Source: JADFNO01 sp965369945 (GTDB lineage Bacteria; Planctomycetota; Phycisphaerae; Phycisphaerales; SM1A02). Taken from it: a DNA stretch of 34,082 nt. Positions 1 to 8,107 of this stretch are shown here, one piece after another. The stretch's first letter is position 1. Every line of letters starts with the position of its first letter. Under the pieces are notes generated by a model that saw only the letters and a list, made by a program, of their open reading frames with translations, was not told where the DNA came from and searched no databases. The stretch lies in contig CBDUST010000008.1 of assembly GCA_965369945.1 (NCBI GenBank), forward strand, positions 1 through 34,082, read 5' to 3'. The position numbers were made by a program, and so were the translations under genes.

Positions 1-2
1 TG

Positions 3-812
3 TTCGAGGCCGGACTACTCACCGAACTCGATCCGAGTAACTACGACTTCTCAATGTACTGGGAGCCCTTTCAAAATGCGTCATTCGCGCGGCGGGACGG
101 ACGTCTTTATGGAATACCAGTTGAGTTCGGCACTAGTGTGTTGGCATACAACACGCAGAAACTCACTCCAGACGACGTCAAGAGCTATGACATTCTCTGG
201 GATCCGAAAGTCACGGGCAAGGTTGGGATATGGGATTGGTACCTCCCAACCATGGGCAACGTGAGTCTGAGTCTCGGACACAAGAAGCCATTCGATATCA
301 CGGACGCCCAGCTCGATGCAGTTCGTGATCGCCTCTTTGAGCTTCGGCCGCAAGTGGCTGCGTTCCACGCTACTTCCACAGAGATCATCAACGGTCTCGC
401 TACTGGTGAGACTTGGGTTGTTCCCGGTGCTGGGGAATGGCTTGCATCCATCATGGTTCAACAAGGCCATCCGATTGATTGGAGCATCCCGGACGAAGGC
501 GGCCTCATTTGGATCGACACTCTCGTGATTCCAAAGGGCGCACCTAATCCCGACAGCGCACTTACTTATATTCGGTGGATGCAGACACCGGAAGCACAAG
601 TACTTCTCTCCCAGAAGTCGTCGTTCAACGCGAATGTCATGAATCAAGATGCGTATGGACTTCTTAGCGAGGAGCAACGCCAGATTCTCCAGGTAAGTGA
701 TCTCTCGGATGTGGAGTGGATTCTGAGGAACATCACCGACCGGACACTGCCGGTTCAGCAAAGCGAAAAGACATGGCAGCAGATCTGGGAAGAGTTCAAG
801 GCGCTGCGGTGA
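3..812 (+). CDS. Polyamine-type ABC transporter solute-binding protein (5' end outside window)
   Basis: The reading frame is open from the left edge, so only the C-terminal 269 residues are present. The text resembles PotD/extracellular solute-binding family 1 proteins: an early Gly-Leu-Leu-x-x-Leu-Asp segment, then a GIPVEFG block, a GIWDWYLP block typical of the interdomain region, and a C-terminal helix with EKTWQQIWEEFK. The family binds polyamines or related cations outside the membrane and delivers them to the permeases. It is the first visible gene of a five-gene unit; its stop overlaps the GTG of the next gene in GTGA. The substrate cannot be fixed from sequence. The signal peptide would lie upstream of the window. 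Confidence 0.88.
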   Translation, partial: FEAGLLTELDPSNYDFSMYWEPFQNASFARRDGRLYGIPVEFGTSVLAYNTQKLTPDDVKSYDILWDPKVTGKVGIWDWYLPTMGNVSLSLGHKKPFDITDAQLDAVRDRLFELRPQVAAFHATSTEIINGLATGETWVVPGAGEWLASIMVQQGHPIDWSIPDEGGLIWIDTLVIPKGAPNPDSALTYIRWMQTPEAQVLLSQKSSFNANVMNQDAYGLLSEEQRQILQVSDLSDVEWILRNITDRTLPVQQSEKTWQQIWEEFKALR

Positions 813-2176
813 AAGACGCCATTGAATTCGTCAAGGAACTTCTTGAGAAGTACGGCCTAAAGGCTGGTACAGGAATCTTGCTGCTAACCGCAGGAGTGGT
901 ACTCCTTGTCTTCAATAAAGACAAGCCTTCGTTATTTTGGTCCGGCATCACCCTTATTGCCATATCATTGATTATTTTATTCCCATATTTATTTCCGTCA
1001 AAGCCACACGACAGTACAAAGCGCATTCAGGTGATTGCGTGGAAAGGCTGGGAGGAACCGGATCTTCACAAAGAGCAGGCCGACCAGATGGACATGCTCC
1101 TCTATGAGCGCGGTTTCGATCGCCTGCCGAATCTTGAGTACGGTGGTAATCCATTCGATCTCCTAGTAGTCGATCTGGCGTACGTACGGATGAACCACTC
1201 CTATAGGCGGATAAAGGACATGTCGTCCTATGGTCATGATTCCCTGTGGAACAAACTCCCCGTATTCATCCAATCCCTGGCCGGCAGCATCTGCCGACGG
1301 GGCACCGGAGAGCGTCTTGCGGTTCCTGTGGAATTCGGCTTTTCTGAGCTCTTGGTTTGCCCTAGTAAGTTCTCAGGCGAGCTGGGAGACACACTAAAGG
1401 AACTTCATTCGTGCCATGCCAGTTGGGTTCGCGGTGATGCGGAACTCCCTCCGCCGACTTTGTCTTACAAAGACTTCGAGCTCAACAAGCTGCTAGCGGA
1501 CTACCCGGACTTGAAGATAGGCTTGTGGGACTGGTATCTGCCCAGCATATTGCATTTACTGCTCCTTGATTCAAGACCAGACGAGCAAATTGAAAGACGA
1601 GGGATAGCCGAAGCCGTCGCCAGCGGGAGCGATCTGGTGAATCGCGCGTTGAAACCTATCCTCACCCACAAATCCGGCGTGTTCAAAACCATCGGTGATC
1701 CCAAAGCCATCACAGCAGACATTAGAGAGGGTAAGTTACACATGGTGATCGGCTCAGGAAGCTCCGCGTTGCCTTTGGGCAACCGGAAGAACGTGGACTG
1801 TGTGCCCATTGTGCCCCGAGAAGGCGTGTTTACTTGGATGAACTGTGCGACCATAGTGAACGAATGTGATCAAGGAGATGATGGCGTTCGGTCGCTGCTT
1901 GAAGCCTGGTTTTCGTCTGAGACTCAGAAGAGTCTGAGCGAGAGTGATGAGTATCGTGCGCTGCCCGCCGTGATGTCCGTCTTTGACGATCTTCTAGAGA
2001 CTCATCCGGCACTACCGACGTTGTATCAGGTCACGCACACTAATGACCACCGAGCACGGTTCGTCGATGAGCTTCCGGCCAGGGACGTGCCTCGATCGAG
2101 TTTCCGTCTTTGGCAGCATGCCTGGGAAAAGGCGGTCGAGGGACTAGACAAGGATACCGGGAACGGCGGATGCTGA
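809..2176 (+). CDS. Membrane-anchored solute-binding-protein-like protein
   Basis: 455 aa from the GTG in the GTGA overlap with the previous stop; an in-frame start further upstream would lie inside the previous gene. Two hydrophobic helices at about residues 21-37 and 46-65 are followed by a soluble domain. That domain has landmarks of the binding protein encoded just before it: IQVIAWKGWEEPD near the start, an EFGFSELLV block matching EFGTSVLAY, and IGLWDWYLP matching GIWDWYLP. The C-terminus RLWQHAWEKAVEGL also parallels the first protein. It therefore looks like a diverged second binding protein fixed to the membrane instead of secreted. Whether it still binds ligand is unknown; it could be a sensor or an assembly partner of the transporter. 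Confidence 0.8.
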   Translation: MKDAIEFVKELLEKYGLKAGTGILLLTAGVVLLVFNKDKPSLFWSGITLIAISLIILFPYLFPSKPHDSTKRIQVIAWKGWEEPDLHKEQADQMDMLLYERGFDRLPNLEYGGNPFDLLVVDLAYVRMNHSYRRIKDMSSYGHDSLWNKLPVFIQSLAGSICRRGTGERLAVPVEFGFSELLVCPSKFSGELGDTLKELHSCHASWVRGDAELPPPTLSYKDFELNKLLADYPDLKIGLWDWYLPSILHLLLLDSRPDEQIERRGIAEAVASGSDLVNRALKPILTHKSGVFKTIGDPKAITADIREGKLHMVIGSGSSALPLGNRKNVDCVPIVPREGVFTWMNCATIVNECDQGDDGVRSLLEAWFSSETQKSLSESDEYRALPAVMSVFDDLLETHPALPTLYQVTHTNDHRARFVDELPARDVPRSSFRLWQHAWEKAVEGLDKDTGNGGC

Positions 2177-3036
2177 CGCCGCGTACGAAACGGTCGATAC
2201 CTGCGATTCTATCGTGGGCACACCTGCCCTGGCAGCTTGTCTTTTTCGGGGGTGCTGTGACGATCTTCCTGGCGGTCGGATTCTGGACTGTTGAGAATCA
2301 CGTACTCAGGCCGGGTGGGTCGTTCGCTGCTTACAGTGAGATCTTCACTACAGCACGGTATCGAACGGCTCTCCTAAATTCCCTGCGTTTGGCGGTCGCA
2401 GTGGCGTTTGTTGCCACTGCGCTAGCCACGCCTGTTGCCCATGTGCTCGCATTTGGATGTTCGCCGAAGGGACGGCAGGTGCTACTCATTCTGTTCATTG
2501 CTCCGTTCTTGACGAACTATGTAATTCGCATGTTCGGCTGGCAGACTTGGCTATCGAACGGTGGCCTCTTGTCCGAACTCAGTCGGCGCCTTTTCGGAGT
2601 TGATCTCGCTTCAGGCCTCCTTTATACGGAAACGGCTGTTGTGATTGGACTGCTATCTGCCGTCCTCCCGTTGGCCGTGCTCCTGCAGTTCTTGAGCATG
2701 TCCCGAATCGACCCGGTGATTCGCGATGCCGCAAGAAATCTCGGCGCGTCTAGAAGTCAGGTGTTCATACGCCTTGACGTGTGGTACGCGATTCCAGGTA
2801 TCGTGCTGTCCATTCTATTCTCGTTCTTGTTGACGATAGGCGACTTCGTGTCCTCGAGTGTCCTCGGCGGCAACAACAAGATCTATTTCGCAACGGCTAT
2901 CCAAGATCGCATTCGAATCAACGAATGGCCAACGGCAGCCGCGCTCGGAACTGTACTTCTGATTACCGCTGGAGTGGTCGTGTGTGGCGGCTTCTGGCTA
3001 TTGTCGCGTCTCGCGCGACAGTCAGATCGGGAGTGA
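2170..3036 (+). CDS. ABC transporter permease, PotB type
   Basis: 288 aa from the ATG in ATGCTGA, overlapping the previous stop; the longer in-frame start would sit deep inside the previous gene. Hydrophobic segments alternate with loops as in a six-helix permease of the binding-protein-dependent family. The cytoplasmic EAA-type loop reads DAARNLGASRSQVFIRL (about residues 180-196), which couples the permease to the ATPase. The text GGNNKIYFATAIQDRI near the C-terminus is typical of the spermidine/putrescine PotB branch. It would form a heterodimeric channel with the next gene product. Confidence 0.9.
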   Translation: MLTPRTKRSIPAILSWAHLPWQLVFFGGAVTIFLAVGFWTVENHVLRPGGSFAAYSEIFTTARYRTALLNSLRLAVAVAFVATALATPVAHVLAFGCSPKGRQVLLILFIAPFLTNYVIRMFGWQTWLSNGGLLSELSRRLFGVDLASGLLYTETAVVIGLLSAVLPLAVLLQFLSMSRIDPVIRDAARNLGASRSQVFIRLDVWYAIPGIVLSILFSFLLTIGDFVSSSVLGGNNKIYFATAIQDRIRINEWPTAAALGTVLLITAGVVVCGGFWLLSRLARQSDRE

Positions 3037-3037
3037 T

Positions 3038-3823
3038 GTGAAGGTCGGGAAGATCATCTTGTGGTTATTTGTGACAACAGTCGTGGCGTTCTCACTGTCA
3101 CCGCTGCTGGCGGTAATGCTGATGTCGTTCAGCGAAAACCGCATTCAATCGCTGCCAATCGTTGGGCTGACCATGAAGTGGTATGTGGACGCCATCTCTA
3201 GTTCTGATCTGAGATCAGCATTCGTTAACAGCGTTCAGATCGCCTGCTTGACGGCAGTAGCGTCTGCCTTCCTTGGATTCGCGAGCGCACATCTCGTGGT
3301 GAGGCGTATACGGACCGGAACGTTGTGGTACGGAGTGGCAGTGAGTATTCCGTGTCTGATACCGCTCTTGGTCTCGGGGTTCGCTCTGCTTATTTACTAC
3401 CGTTATCTGGGCCTGTCGGGGACCAAAACGGGCATCATTATCGCTCACACGTGCTTCGCATCTCCGTTCGCATTTGCGGTCATCCGGAATGGCTATCTCC
3501 ACCTCAATCAAGAGTTGGAGCATGCAGCCCGCAATCTCGGCGCGAGTCGTTTGCAGATCATCGTAACGGTTGTTGTTCCGCAGCTTGCGCCGTCACTGGT
3601 GGGCGGTGCCATGATCGCGTTTCTTCTTTCGTGGGACGAGTTCGTCCTGGCATGGTTCATCGGCGGGTTTCACAAGACAATTCCTACTGCTATTTATGGC
3701 GCGCTCGGTACTGCATACACGCCTAGCATCAACGCCGCTAGCACGCTAAGTATGTCAGTGTCGTTGCTGGTCGTGGTACTGCTCCTCATGGCGATAAGGC
3801 GGTCAAACGCATGCTCACAATAG
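3038..3823 (+). CDS. ABC transporter permease, PotC type
   Basis: 261 aa from the GTG one base after the previous stop. The protein has an N-terminal helix followed by SFSENRIQSLPIVGLTMKWY, close to the PotC consensus (SF..S......GfSl.WY). Several further hydrophobic helices follow, with an EAA loop EHAARNLGASRLQIIVTVVVPQL. The motif LLSWDEFVLAWFIGG is characteristic of PotC-like permeases. The last bases overlap the start of the ATPase gene by 13 bp, which implies translational coupling. Confidence 0.9.
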   Translation: MKVGKIILWLFVTTVVAFSLSPLLAVMLMSFSENRIQSLPIVGLTMKWYVDAISSSDLRSAFVNSVQIACLTAVASAFLGFASAHLVVRRIRTGTLWYGVAVSIPCLIPLLVSGFALLIYYRYLGLSGTKTGIIIAHTCFASPFAFAVIRNGYLHLNQELEHAARNLGASRLQIIVTVVVPQLAPSLVGGAMIAFLLSWDEFVLAWFIGGFHKTIPTAIYGALGTAYTPSINAASTLSMSVSLLVVVLLLMAIRRSNACSQ

Positions 3824-4908
3824 ACACAGTCTCTAAGCAGTATGGCCAGGCGCAAGTGCTGCATCCGGTCTCATTCGACCTCGTCGAGAAAGAAATTCTC
3901 TGTGTTCTCGGTCCAAGTGGCAGCGGCAAATCAACACTGCTGAAAATACTCGCAGGCGCAATTCCTCCGACCAAAGGCCGCATACAGTATCGCGGTCAGC
4001 CGCTAGATGATCCTGACAGGTGGCCACCAGAAATCGTAATGGTCTGGCAGTCAATGGCGCTGTTTCCGCACTACTCAGTGGGAGGCAATGTAGGGTTTGG
4101 TCTAGCTGTGCGAGGCATGCCGCGCGATGAACGTCGCCCTGAAGTTGCTAAGGTGCTTGACCTCGTAGAGTTGGCTGGATTCGAGAAACGGCGTGTTACA
4201 ACATTGAGCGGTGGTGAACAGCAGCGAGTGGCGCTAGCCAGAGCCCTCGTGCTAAAGCCACGGCTCCTGCTTCTAGATGAGCCATTTGGATCACTCGACG
4301 CGCATTTACGTGCCAGTCTAGTCAGGAAGGTGCGTGAAATACGTGAACGTTTCGGACTCACGATGATGATCGTGACCCACGATCAGAGCGAAGCGATCTC
4401 CCTTGCTGATCGCCTTGTACTGCTACGCGCTGGTCACGTTGAGCAGATCGGCACCACCACTGCAGTTTGTCGTGAACCCAGGACGGGATTCGTTGCTCGC
4501 TTTGTCGGTAAGCGGAACGTATTCTCTGCGGAGGTGACTGGATTGGAGCTAGGTGCTGCCAATGTGAAGATTGGTAGCGTCGATAGGCGGGCCCGAATCC
4601 CAAATTGGATTGAAGCGGGCCAGATTCGGATAGGCGCACGCGTCGCTTATGTTGTCGAGTCGCATAGTGTGCGCGTTGGCCATGGCGGGAGATGCAGTGT
4701 GTCGGGCACCATCACAAGCGCCATAGCACTCGACGGTCGGGTCGTCCTTGAGGCCCACACGGCCGAGTTCGGCACCCTTAGGCTCGAGCGATCGGGGACA
4801 AAGGTTGAGGAACAAAGCGGTGAGCGGGTTTCGATTGGATGGCACTCTGATGATGCTTTCGTAGTACCCGAATCGCCTCGGGAGTCTGAGCAGTCGTGCG
4901 GGGGATGA
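3811..4908 (+). CDS. ABC transporter ATP-binding protein, PotA type
   Basis: 365 aa from an ATG inside the 3' end of the PotC-type gene. All nucleotide-binding motifs are visible: Walker A GPSGSGKST (34-42), Q-loop MVWQSMALFPH, signature LSGGEQQRVALARAL (from 132), Walker B LLLLDEPFGSLD (from about 152) and the H-loop in VTHDQSEA (about 188). The roughly 120 residues after position 240 match the TOBE-type regulatory extension expected for PotA/UgpC/MalK ATPases. It energises uptake by the two preceding permeases and closes the operon. Confidence 0.92.
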   Translation: MLTIDTVSKQYGQAQVLHPVSFDLVEKEILCVLGPSGSGKSTLLKILAGAIPPTKGRIQYRGQPLDDPDRWPPEIVMVWQSMALFPHYSVGGNVGFGLAVRGMPRDERRPEVAKVLDLVELAGFEKRRVTTLSGGEQQRVALARALVLKPRLLLLDEPFGSLDAHLRASLVRKVREIRERFGLTMMIVTHDQSEAISLADRLVLLRAGHVEQIGTTTAVCREPRTGFVARFVGKRNVFSAEVTGLELGAANVKIGSVDRRARIPNWIEAGQIRIGARVAYVVESHSVRVGHGGRCSVSGTITSAIALDGRVVLEAHTAEFGTLRLERSGTKVEEQSGERVSIGWHSDDAFVVPESPRESEQSCGG

Positions 4909-5136
4909 GCACACGACGGTTGCCGTACCGCGCATACCTGCGGACGTACTGCGTAGGTATCCAGTAGCCGCCTGGGGTTATCACCCCGGGCCCGCAGGAA
5001 GGCGTGACGTTTGCGCGGGATCGAGGGTCTTTCCTCTTGGATCGATACCCGATTTCGCCAAACCGCTATCATCGAGTTGGTCGATGCTCCTTTGGTGCGA
5101 TCGTGGCCCAAACATCGACCGAACGGAGGCCTCCGA
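4909..5136. other. Intergenic region with GC-rich hairpin
   Basis: No gene is supportable in these 228 bases. An 8-bp stem (one G-T pair) lies at 4971-4978 and 4983-4990 around a TATC loop. It could end the ABC operon transcript, but no T-run follows it, so intrinsic termination is doubtful. A weaker inverted repeat, atacct...aggtat, lies at about 4934-4960. Confidence 0.35.
5125..5129 (+). promoter_or_regulatory. Ribosome binding site that fixes the methyltransferase start
   Basis: GGAGG seven bases before a GTG at 5137. It is the best Shine-Dalgarno match in the leader. It excludes the in-frame start at 5011, whose extra N-terminal 42 residues do not look like a methyltransferase. Confidence 0.6.
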
Positions 5137-5856
5137 GTGCTGGCATGTGAGCTAATGAACCGTGTACGAGAGCACTTCACGGTAACGGTCGATGACTACG
5201 ACACCGTGGCGAATGCTGTGGTCATGTGCAACGATCAGCTTCACGAGCGGATGATCGATGCCCTCCCTTTTTCGCGCGAGCAGTCCATTACGGGTGTCGA
5301 CATCGGCTGCGGGACGGGCCATGGCATGGCGTTGTTCCTGGACCGGTTTCCGCGTTCGAGCGTCGTCGGGGTTGACTTTTCGCCGCGGATGCTCAAGAAG
5401 TGTGAGGCACGCCTGAAACGGTATGGCCAACGTGTTTCACTCGTACCTCACGACATCAGGGGAACAGGCACCGACTCGGACTTTGAAGGCAAGTTTGATT
5501 GTGTGATGTCGGCGATGACGATCCACAATCTCGATCAGGCTGGTAAGGCTGACACATTCGATTGGGTCTCGAGGGCGCTGCGGCCAAGCGGAACATTTGT
5601 GAATGCCGACTTCATCGCCTTCGAAGACGAGTTCCTCAACCGTGAAACGGCGCGGGTCTATCGCAACTACGTACGCGGGAACCTGTCCCGAGAGGAGTTG
5701 AAGATATGGGAAGACCACATCGATCAAGATCAGCCGCAGACTCTATCGCAGCAACGGAAACTGCTGCTTGACGCAGGTCTATCCGACCTGACACTCCACT
5801 GGCTACATGTGAATGAGACCGTCTATTCGGCCCAGAATGTCCGGCGATTGCCGTGA
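5137..5856 (+). CDS. Class I SAM-dependent methyltransferase
   Basis: 239 aa from the GTG served by GGAGG at 5125-5129. Motif I, VDIGCGTGHG (about 54-63), is followed by the acidic residue of motif II in VVGVDFS (about 77-82), the post-motif DIRGTGTDSDF, and FDCVMSAMTIHNL with ALRPSGTFVNADF as motif III/IV. This is the usual order of a small-molecule class I methyltransferase. The N-terminal segment REHFTVTVDDYDTVANA resembles the lid helix of such enzymes. The substrate is unknown. It lies 228 bp after the importer on the same strand, so co-function with the importer is possible but unproven. Confidence 0.85.
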   Translation: MLACELMNRVREHFTVTVDDYDTVANAVVMCNDQLHERMIDALPFSREQSITGVDIGCGTGHGMALFLDRFPRSSVVGVDFSPRMLKKCEARLKRYGQRVSLVPHDIRGTGTDSDFEGKFDCVMSAMTIHNLDQAGKADTFDWVSRALRPSGTFVNADFIAFEDEFLNRETARVYRNYVRGNLSREELKIWEDHIDQDQPQTLSQQRKLLLDAGLSDLTLHWLHVNETVYSAQNVRRLP

Positions 5857-6289
5857 CTTGAGCTGCAGCGCATTGGATGGCTGCGGCGCGGGCGAACCCT
5901 CGCATCAATGCATCGAGCTGCGTCTCTCACGACAAAGAACTTGACCGCGGCCATTCGCGATCATGCACAGACTTCCGCTGTCCCGCTGCGTCACAGCCAG
6001 GGCCAGGTACAGGCATTCCGCTCAGCCGGTTTGATCTCAGCCAGAACGGATACATGCAACTCACCCTTGATGCCCTGCCCGAGTTTTCCCGGAACCTGCA
6101 AACGATCTTCGATACGGTCGGCGAGTGAGGCACGGTCGGCTTGCTTACTGGCCGTATCTGCCTTGCTATCGAGGCCACGCTACGCCCTCATGTCACACCC
6201 GGTCAAAGAGGGGCACAGCTCACGCCTTGGCTGGCAGGGCACAGGCTTGGTGCGATACCTCGGGCCGGCGGGGCAAGGAGGCCCACGCA
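5857..6289. other. Gene-poor stretch with possible coding relic
   Basis: I see no intact gene. One frame that stops at 6128 ends with about 38 residues (from about 6012) of protein-like text, containing RFDLSQNGYMQLTLDALPEF and then an acidic tail. It has no convincing start or upstream continuation, so it may be the tail of a deleted gene. The family is not recognised. A strong purine-rich site at about 6275-6281 belongs to the recombinase fragment that follows. Confidence 0.3.
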
Positions 6290-6598
6290 ATGGCACACGG
6301 CGCGACAGACACGGCGAGGCGGCGCACTGCCGTCGGCTATCTCCGCAGATCCACTGATCGTCAAGAGCAATCCATCCCCGACCAGCGCAAGGCGGTGGAG
6401 CAATACGCCAAAGAGCAAGAGCTGAAGTTGCACATGCATTACTTGGATGACGCGATCAGTGGCACGAGCGCGATCACCCGGAAGGCGTTCCAACAGATGA
6501 TGGCAGACGCGCAGCAAGGTGTCGGCGACGTTCGCGGTCGTAGGCGCTGTCGTCGCCGAGTTCGTGAGTGCGAATCGAGGGATCGGGTATGTCATTAA
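6290..6598 (+). pseudogene. Truncated serine recombinase (resolvase N-terminus only)
   Basis: The start ATG has a strong AAGGAGG about nine bases upstream. The first 75 or so residues are the N-terminus of a large or small serine recombinase: AVGYLRRSTDRQEQSIPDQR contains the conserved Tyr-Leu-Arg and the catalytic Ser, followed by KAVEQYAKEQ, LDDAISGTS and AFQQMMADAQQG. After about position 6520 the frame turns to Arg-rich text unlike any resolvase and stops at 6598, because the DNA switches to an ABC permease tail read in another frame. The rest of the catalytic domain and the DNA-binding domain are missing, so the protein should be inactive. Confidence 0.85.
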
Positions 6599-7451
6599 GT
6601 CTTCATCCTATTACCTCGATACAGATCTGACTTTCGCTGCAATCGTCATCGCTGCCTTGGCCGGGCTGGCGTTTTTCGGCGCCATCTGCCTCATGGAGCG
6701 ATACGCACTTAGCTGGCACTTCGAAGCGCGCGTGACAACGCGGATGCCAGAACTCCCAATGCTCGATCAACGCGCCGATCGTGCGGCTCGGCTGCTTGAC
6801 CGGCACCGAGCTCATACCGAACCGTACAACGTCACATTCTTCGGGCTTGACCTGGAGATGTTGCCGGAGGTGTTCTGCCCGGCGTGGGGCGAAGGCAGCC
6901 AGCTACTTGGTAAGCAAATGAAGCGGATGAAGGGGCAGACGGTCCTTGACGTCGGTACCGGCTCTGGTGGGCTGGCAATAGTCGCGGCGAAGGGAGGTGC
7001 CCAAGCAGTTGTGGCGACTGACGTGTCAGAGCAGGCGGTCAACTGCGCGAGTCGAAACGCGGAGCGTATGGGTGTTGGGACGATCGTCGATCTGAGACGA
7101 GGAAGTATGTTCGACGCCATCGAACCCGACGAGCGCTTCGATGCGATTGTGTTCAACATCCCGTTCATGGACGGACGTCCGGCGTCCGAACTCGAAGCGT
7201 CTATGTTCGACGAGAATCACAGCTTGCTTCGTAGGTTTCTTGCAGACGCGCCGCAGTACTTGTCCTCCGAGGGACGCATGTACCTCGCCTTCTCCTCGAT
7301 GGGCGACTTGAAGCTGCTTGACCAACTCCTCGACCAACACGATCTTCGGGCGACCATCGTCGAGGAACTCGAGGCAGGGCCGTCGTTCTTCGTCTACGAG
7401 ATCACTCCGACAGGACGCAACGGCGATGGCCATCAGCAGGACCATCACTGA
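6519..7451 (+). CDS. Chimera: ABC permease C-terminal fragment fused to class I methyltransferase
   Basis: 310 aa if read from the GTG at 6519. Residues 1 to about 72 are the C-terminus of a NitT/TauT/SsuC-type permease: ATFAVVGAVVAEFVSANRG, one hydrophobic helix, then CLMERYALSWH, where such permeases normally end. In the same frame a methyltransferase follows, with motif I VLDVGTGSGG (142-151), the acidic residue in VVATDVS (about 168) and NIPF (213-216), an NPPF-like motif. An alternative independent start for the enzyme is ATG 6744 or 6762, neither with a good ribosome site. The permease part begins exactly at the recombinase breakpoint, so the fusion looks deletion-born. The enzyme half looks intact; its substrate is unknown. 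Confidence 0.75.
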   Translation: MSATFAVVGAVVAEFVSANRGIGYVIKSSSYYLDTDLTFAAIVIAALAGLAFFGAICLMERYALSWHFEARVTTRMPELPMLDQRADRAARLLDRHRAHTEPYNVTFFGLDLEMLPEVFCPAWGEGSQLLGKQMKRMKGQTVLDVGTGSGGLAIVAAKGGAQAVVATDVSEQAVNCASRNAERMGVGTIVDLRRGSMFDAIEPDERFDAIVFNIPFMDGRPASELEASMFDENHSLLRRFLADAPQYLSSEGRMYLAFSSMGDLKLLDQLLDQHDLRATIVEELEAGPSFFVYEITPTGRNGDGHQQDHH

Positions 7452-7876
7452 CGGGGCACGAGCGGCCCTCTGGCTCGATTACTGGAGGCTAGTACTGTTT
7501 CCACTCGGCCAGGCTCGCGCTGAGAAGGACTCACCGCGGAGGGCGGCGGAGACGGACCGAGTTGGTCGGCATCGCGGCGTGTCGGGCTGAGCGCGGCGCA
7601 CGATGCCGTCCCGGAGGTGCCGAGAGTCGATCCCGCTCGGAAAGTCCATCGCCGAAAGAGAGTCGCTGGCTGCTGGCAGGGCCCTAAAGCACTGCGAGGT
7701 AGTCTATTGCCCGCGGACTTCGCGAGGCGTCGTTGCACTCCCCCCGGGCAGGAAAAACCACGAGATTCCTGGAACGGTGGGAAAGGGGGGTGGGTCTCGC
7801 CGTATGATTCCTTAGTGGAGCGGTCTGACCCGCTAGCCGAGATCTGTACTCCATTCGAGGAAAAGGAGACCAACCA
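7452..7876. other. Stretch without supportable gene
   Basis: Frames in these 425 bases give Arg/Ser-rich, low-quality translations with no good ribosome sites. I see no tRNA, clear terminator or recognisable protein relic. AAGGAG at about 7864-7869 is the ribosome site of the next small gene. Confidence 0.4.
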
Positions 7877-8089
7877 ATGTGGTGCAGTCTGTGTAATGAG
7901 TTCCATTACGGCCAATGTCCGAAGGAGGGCTTGCCGCCCTTCGGGTCCATCTCACAGCCCGTGTCGTTCGAGAAAGACACCGTCTCCGTCTGCGCCTCTT
8001 GCAATGGTCGCGGTGGGCTCATGGTATGGGGCGCTGGTGGTTTCCCTTGGCGCAGGGACTATGTACCGTGCAGCCAGTGCGGAAAGTAG
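7877..8089 (+). CDS. Small zinc-ribbon protein (70 aa)
   Basis: 70 aa with a good ribosome site (AAGGAG) upstream of the ATG. The Cys pattern is Cys3-x2-Cys6, Cys14, Cys39-x2-Cys42 followed by Asn-Gly-Arg-Gly-Gly, and Cys65-x2-Cys68 at the C-terminus. Two CxxC knuckles with a CxxCxGxGG-like turn resemble half of the DnaJ zinc domain or a rubredoxin-like knuckle, so it probably binds one or two zinc ions. No function can be assigned. It sits between recombinase fragments and is convergent with the broken integrase. Confidence 0.55.
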   Translation: MWCSLCNEFHYGQCPKEGLPPFGSISQPVSFEKDTVSVCASCNGRGGLMVWGAGGFPWRRDYVPCSQCGK

Positions 8090-8107
8090 GAGGATCGCTG
8101 CCGACAA

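Noticed and set aside
81..761. Minus-strand open frame of 226 residues opposite the first binding protein
   Set aside because: Antisense shadow of a recognised solute-binding protein; no motifs or start signal of its own.
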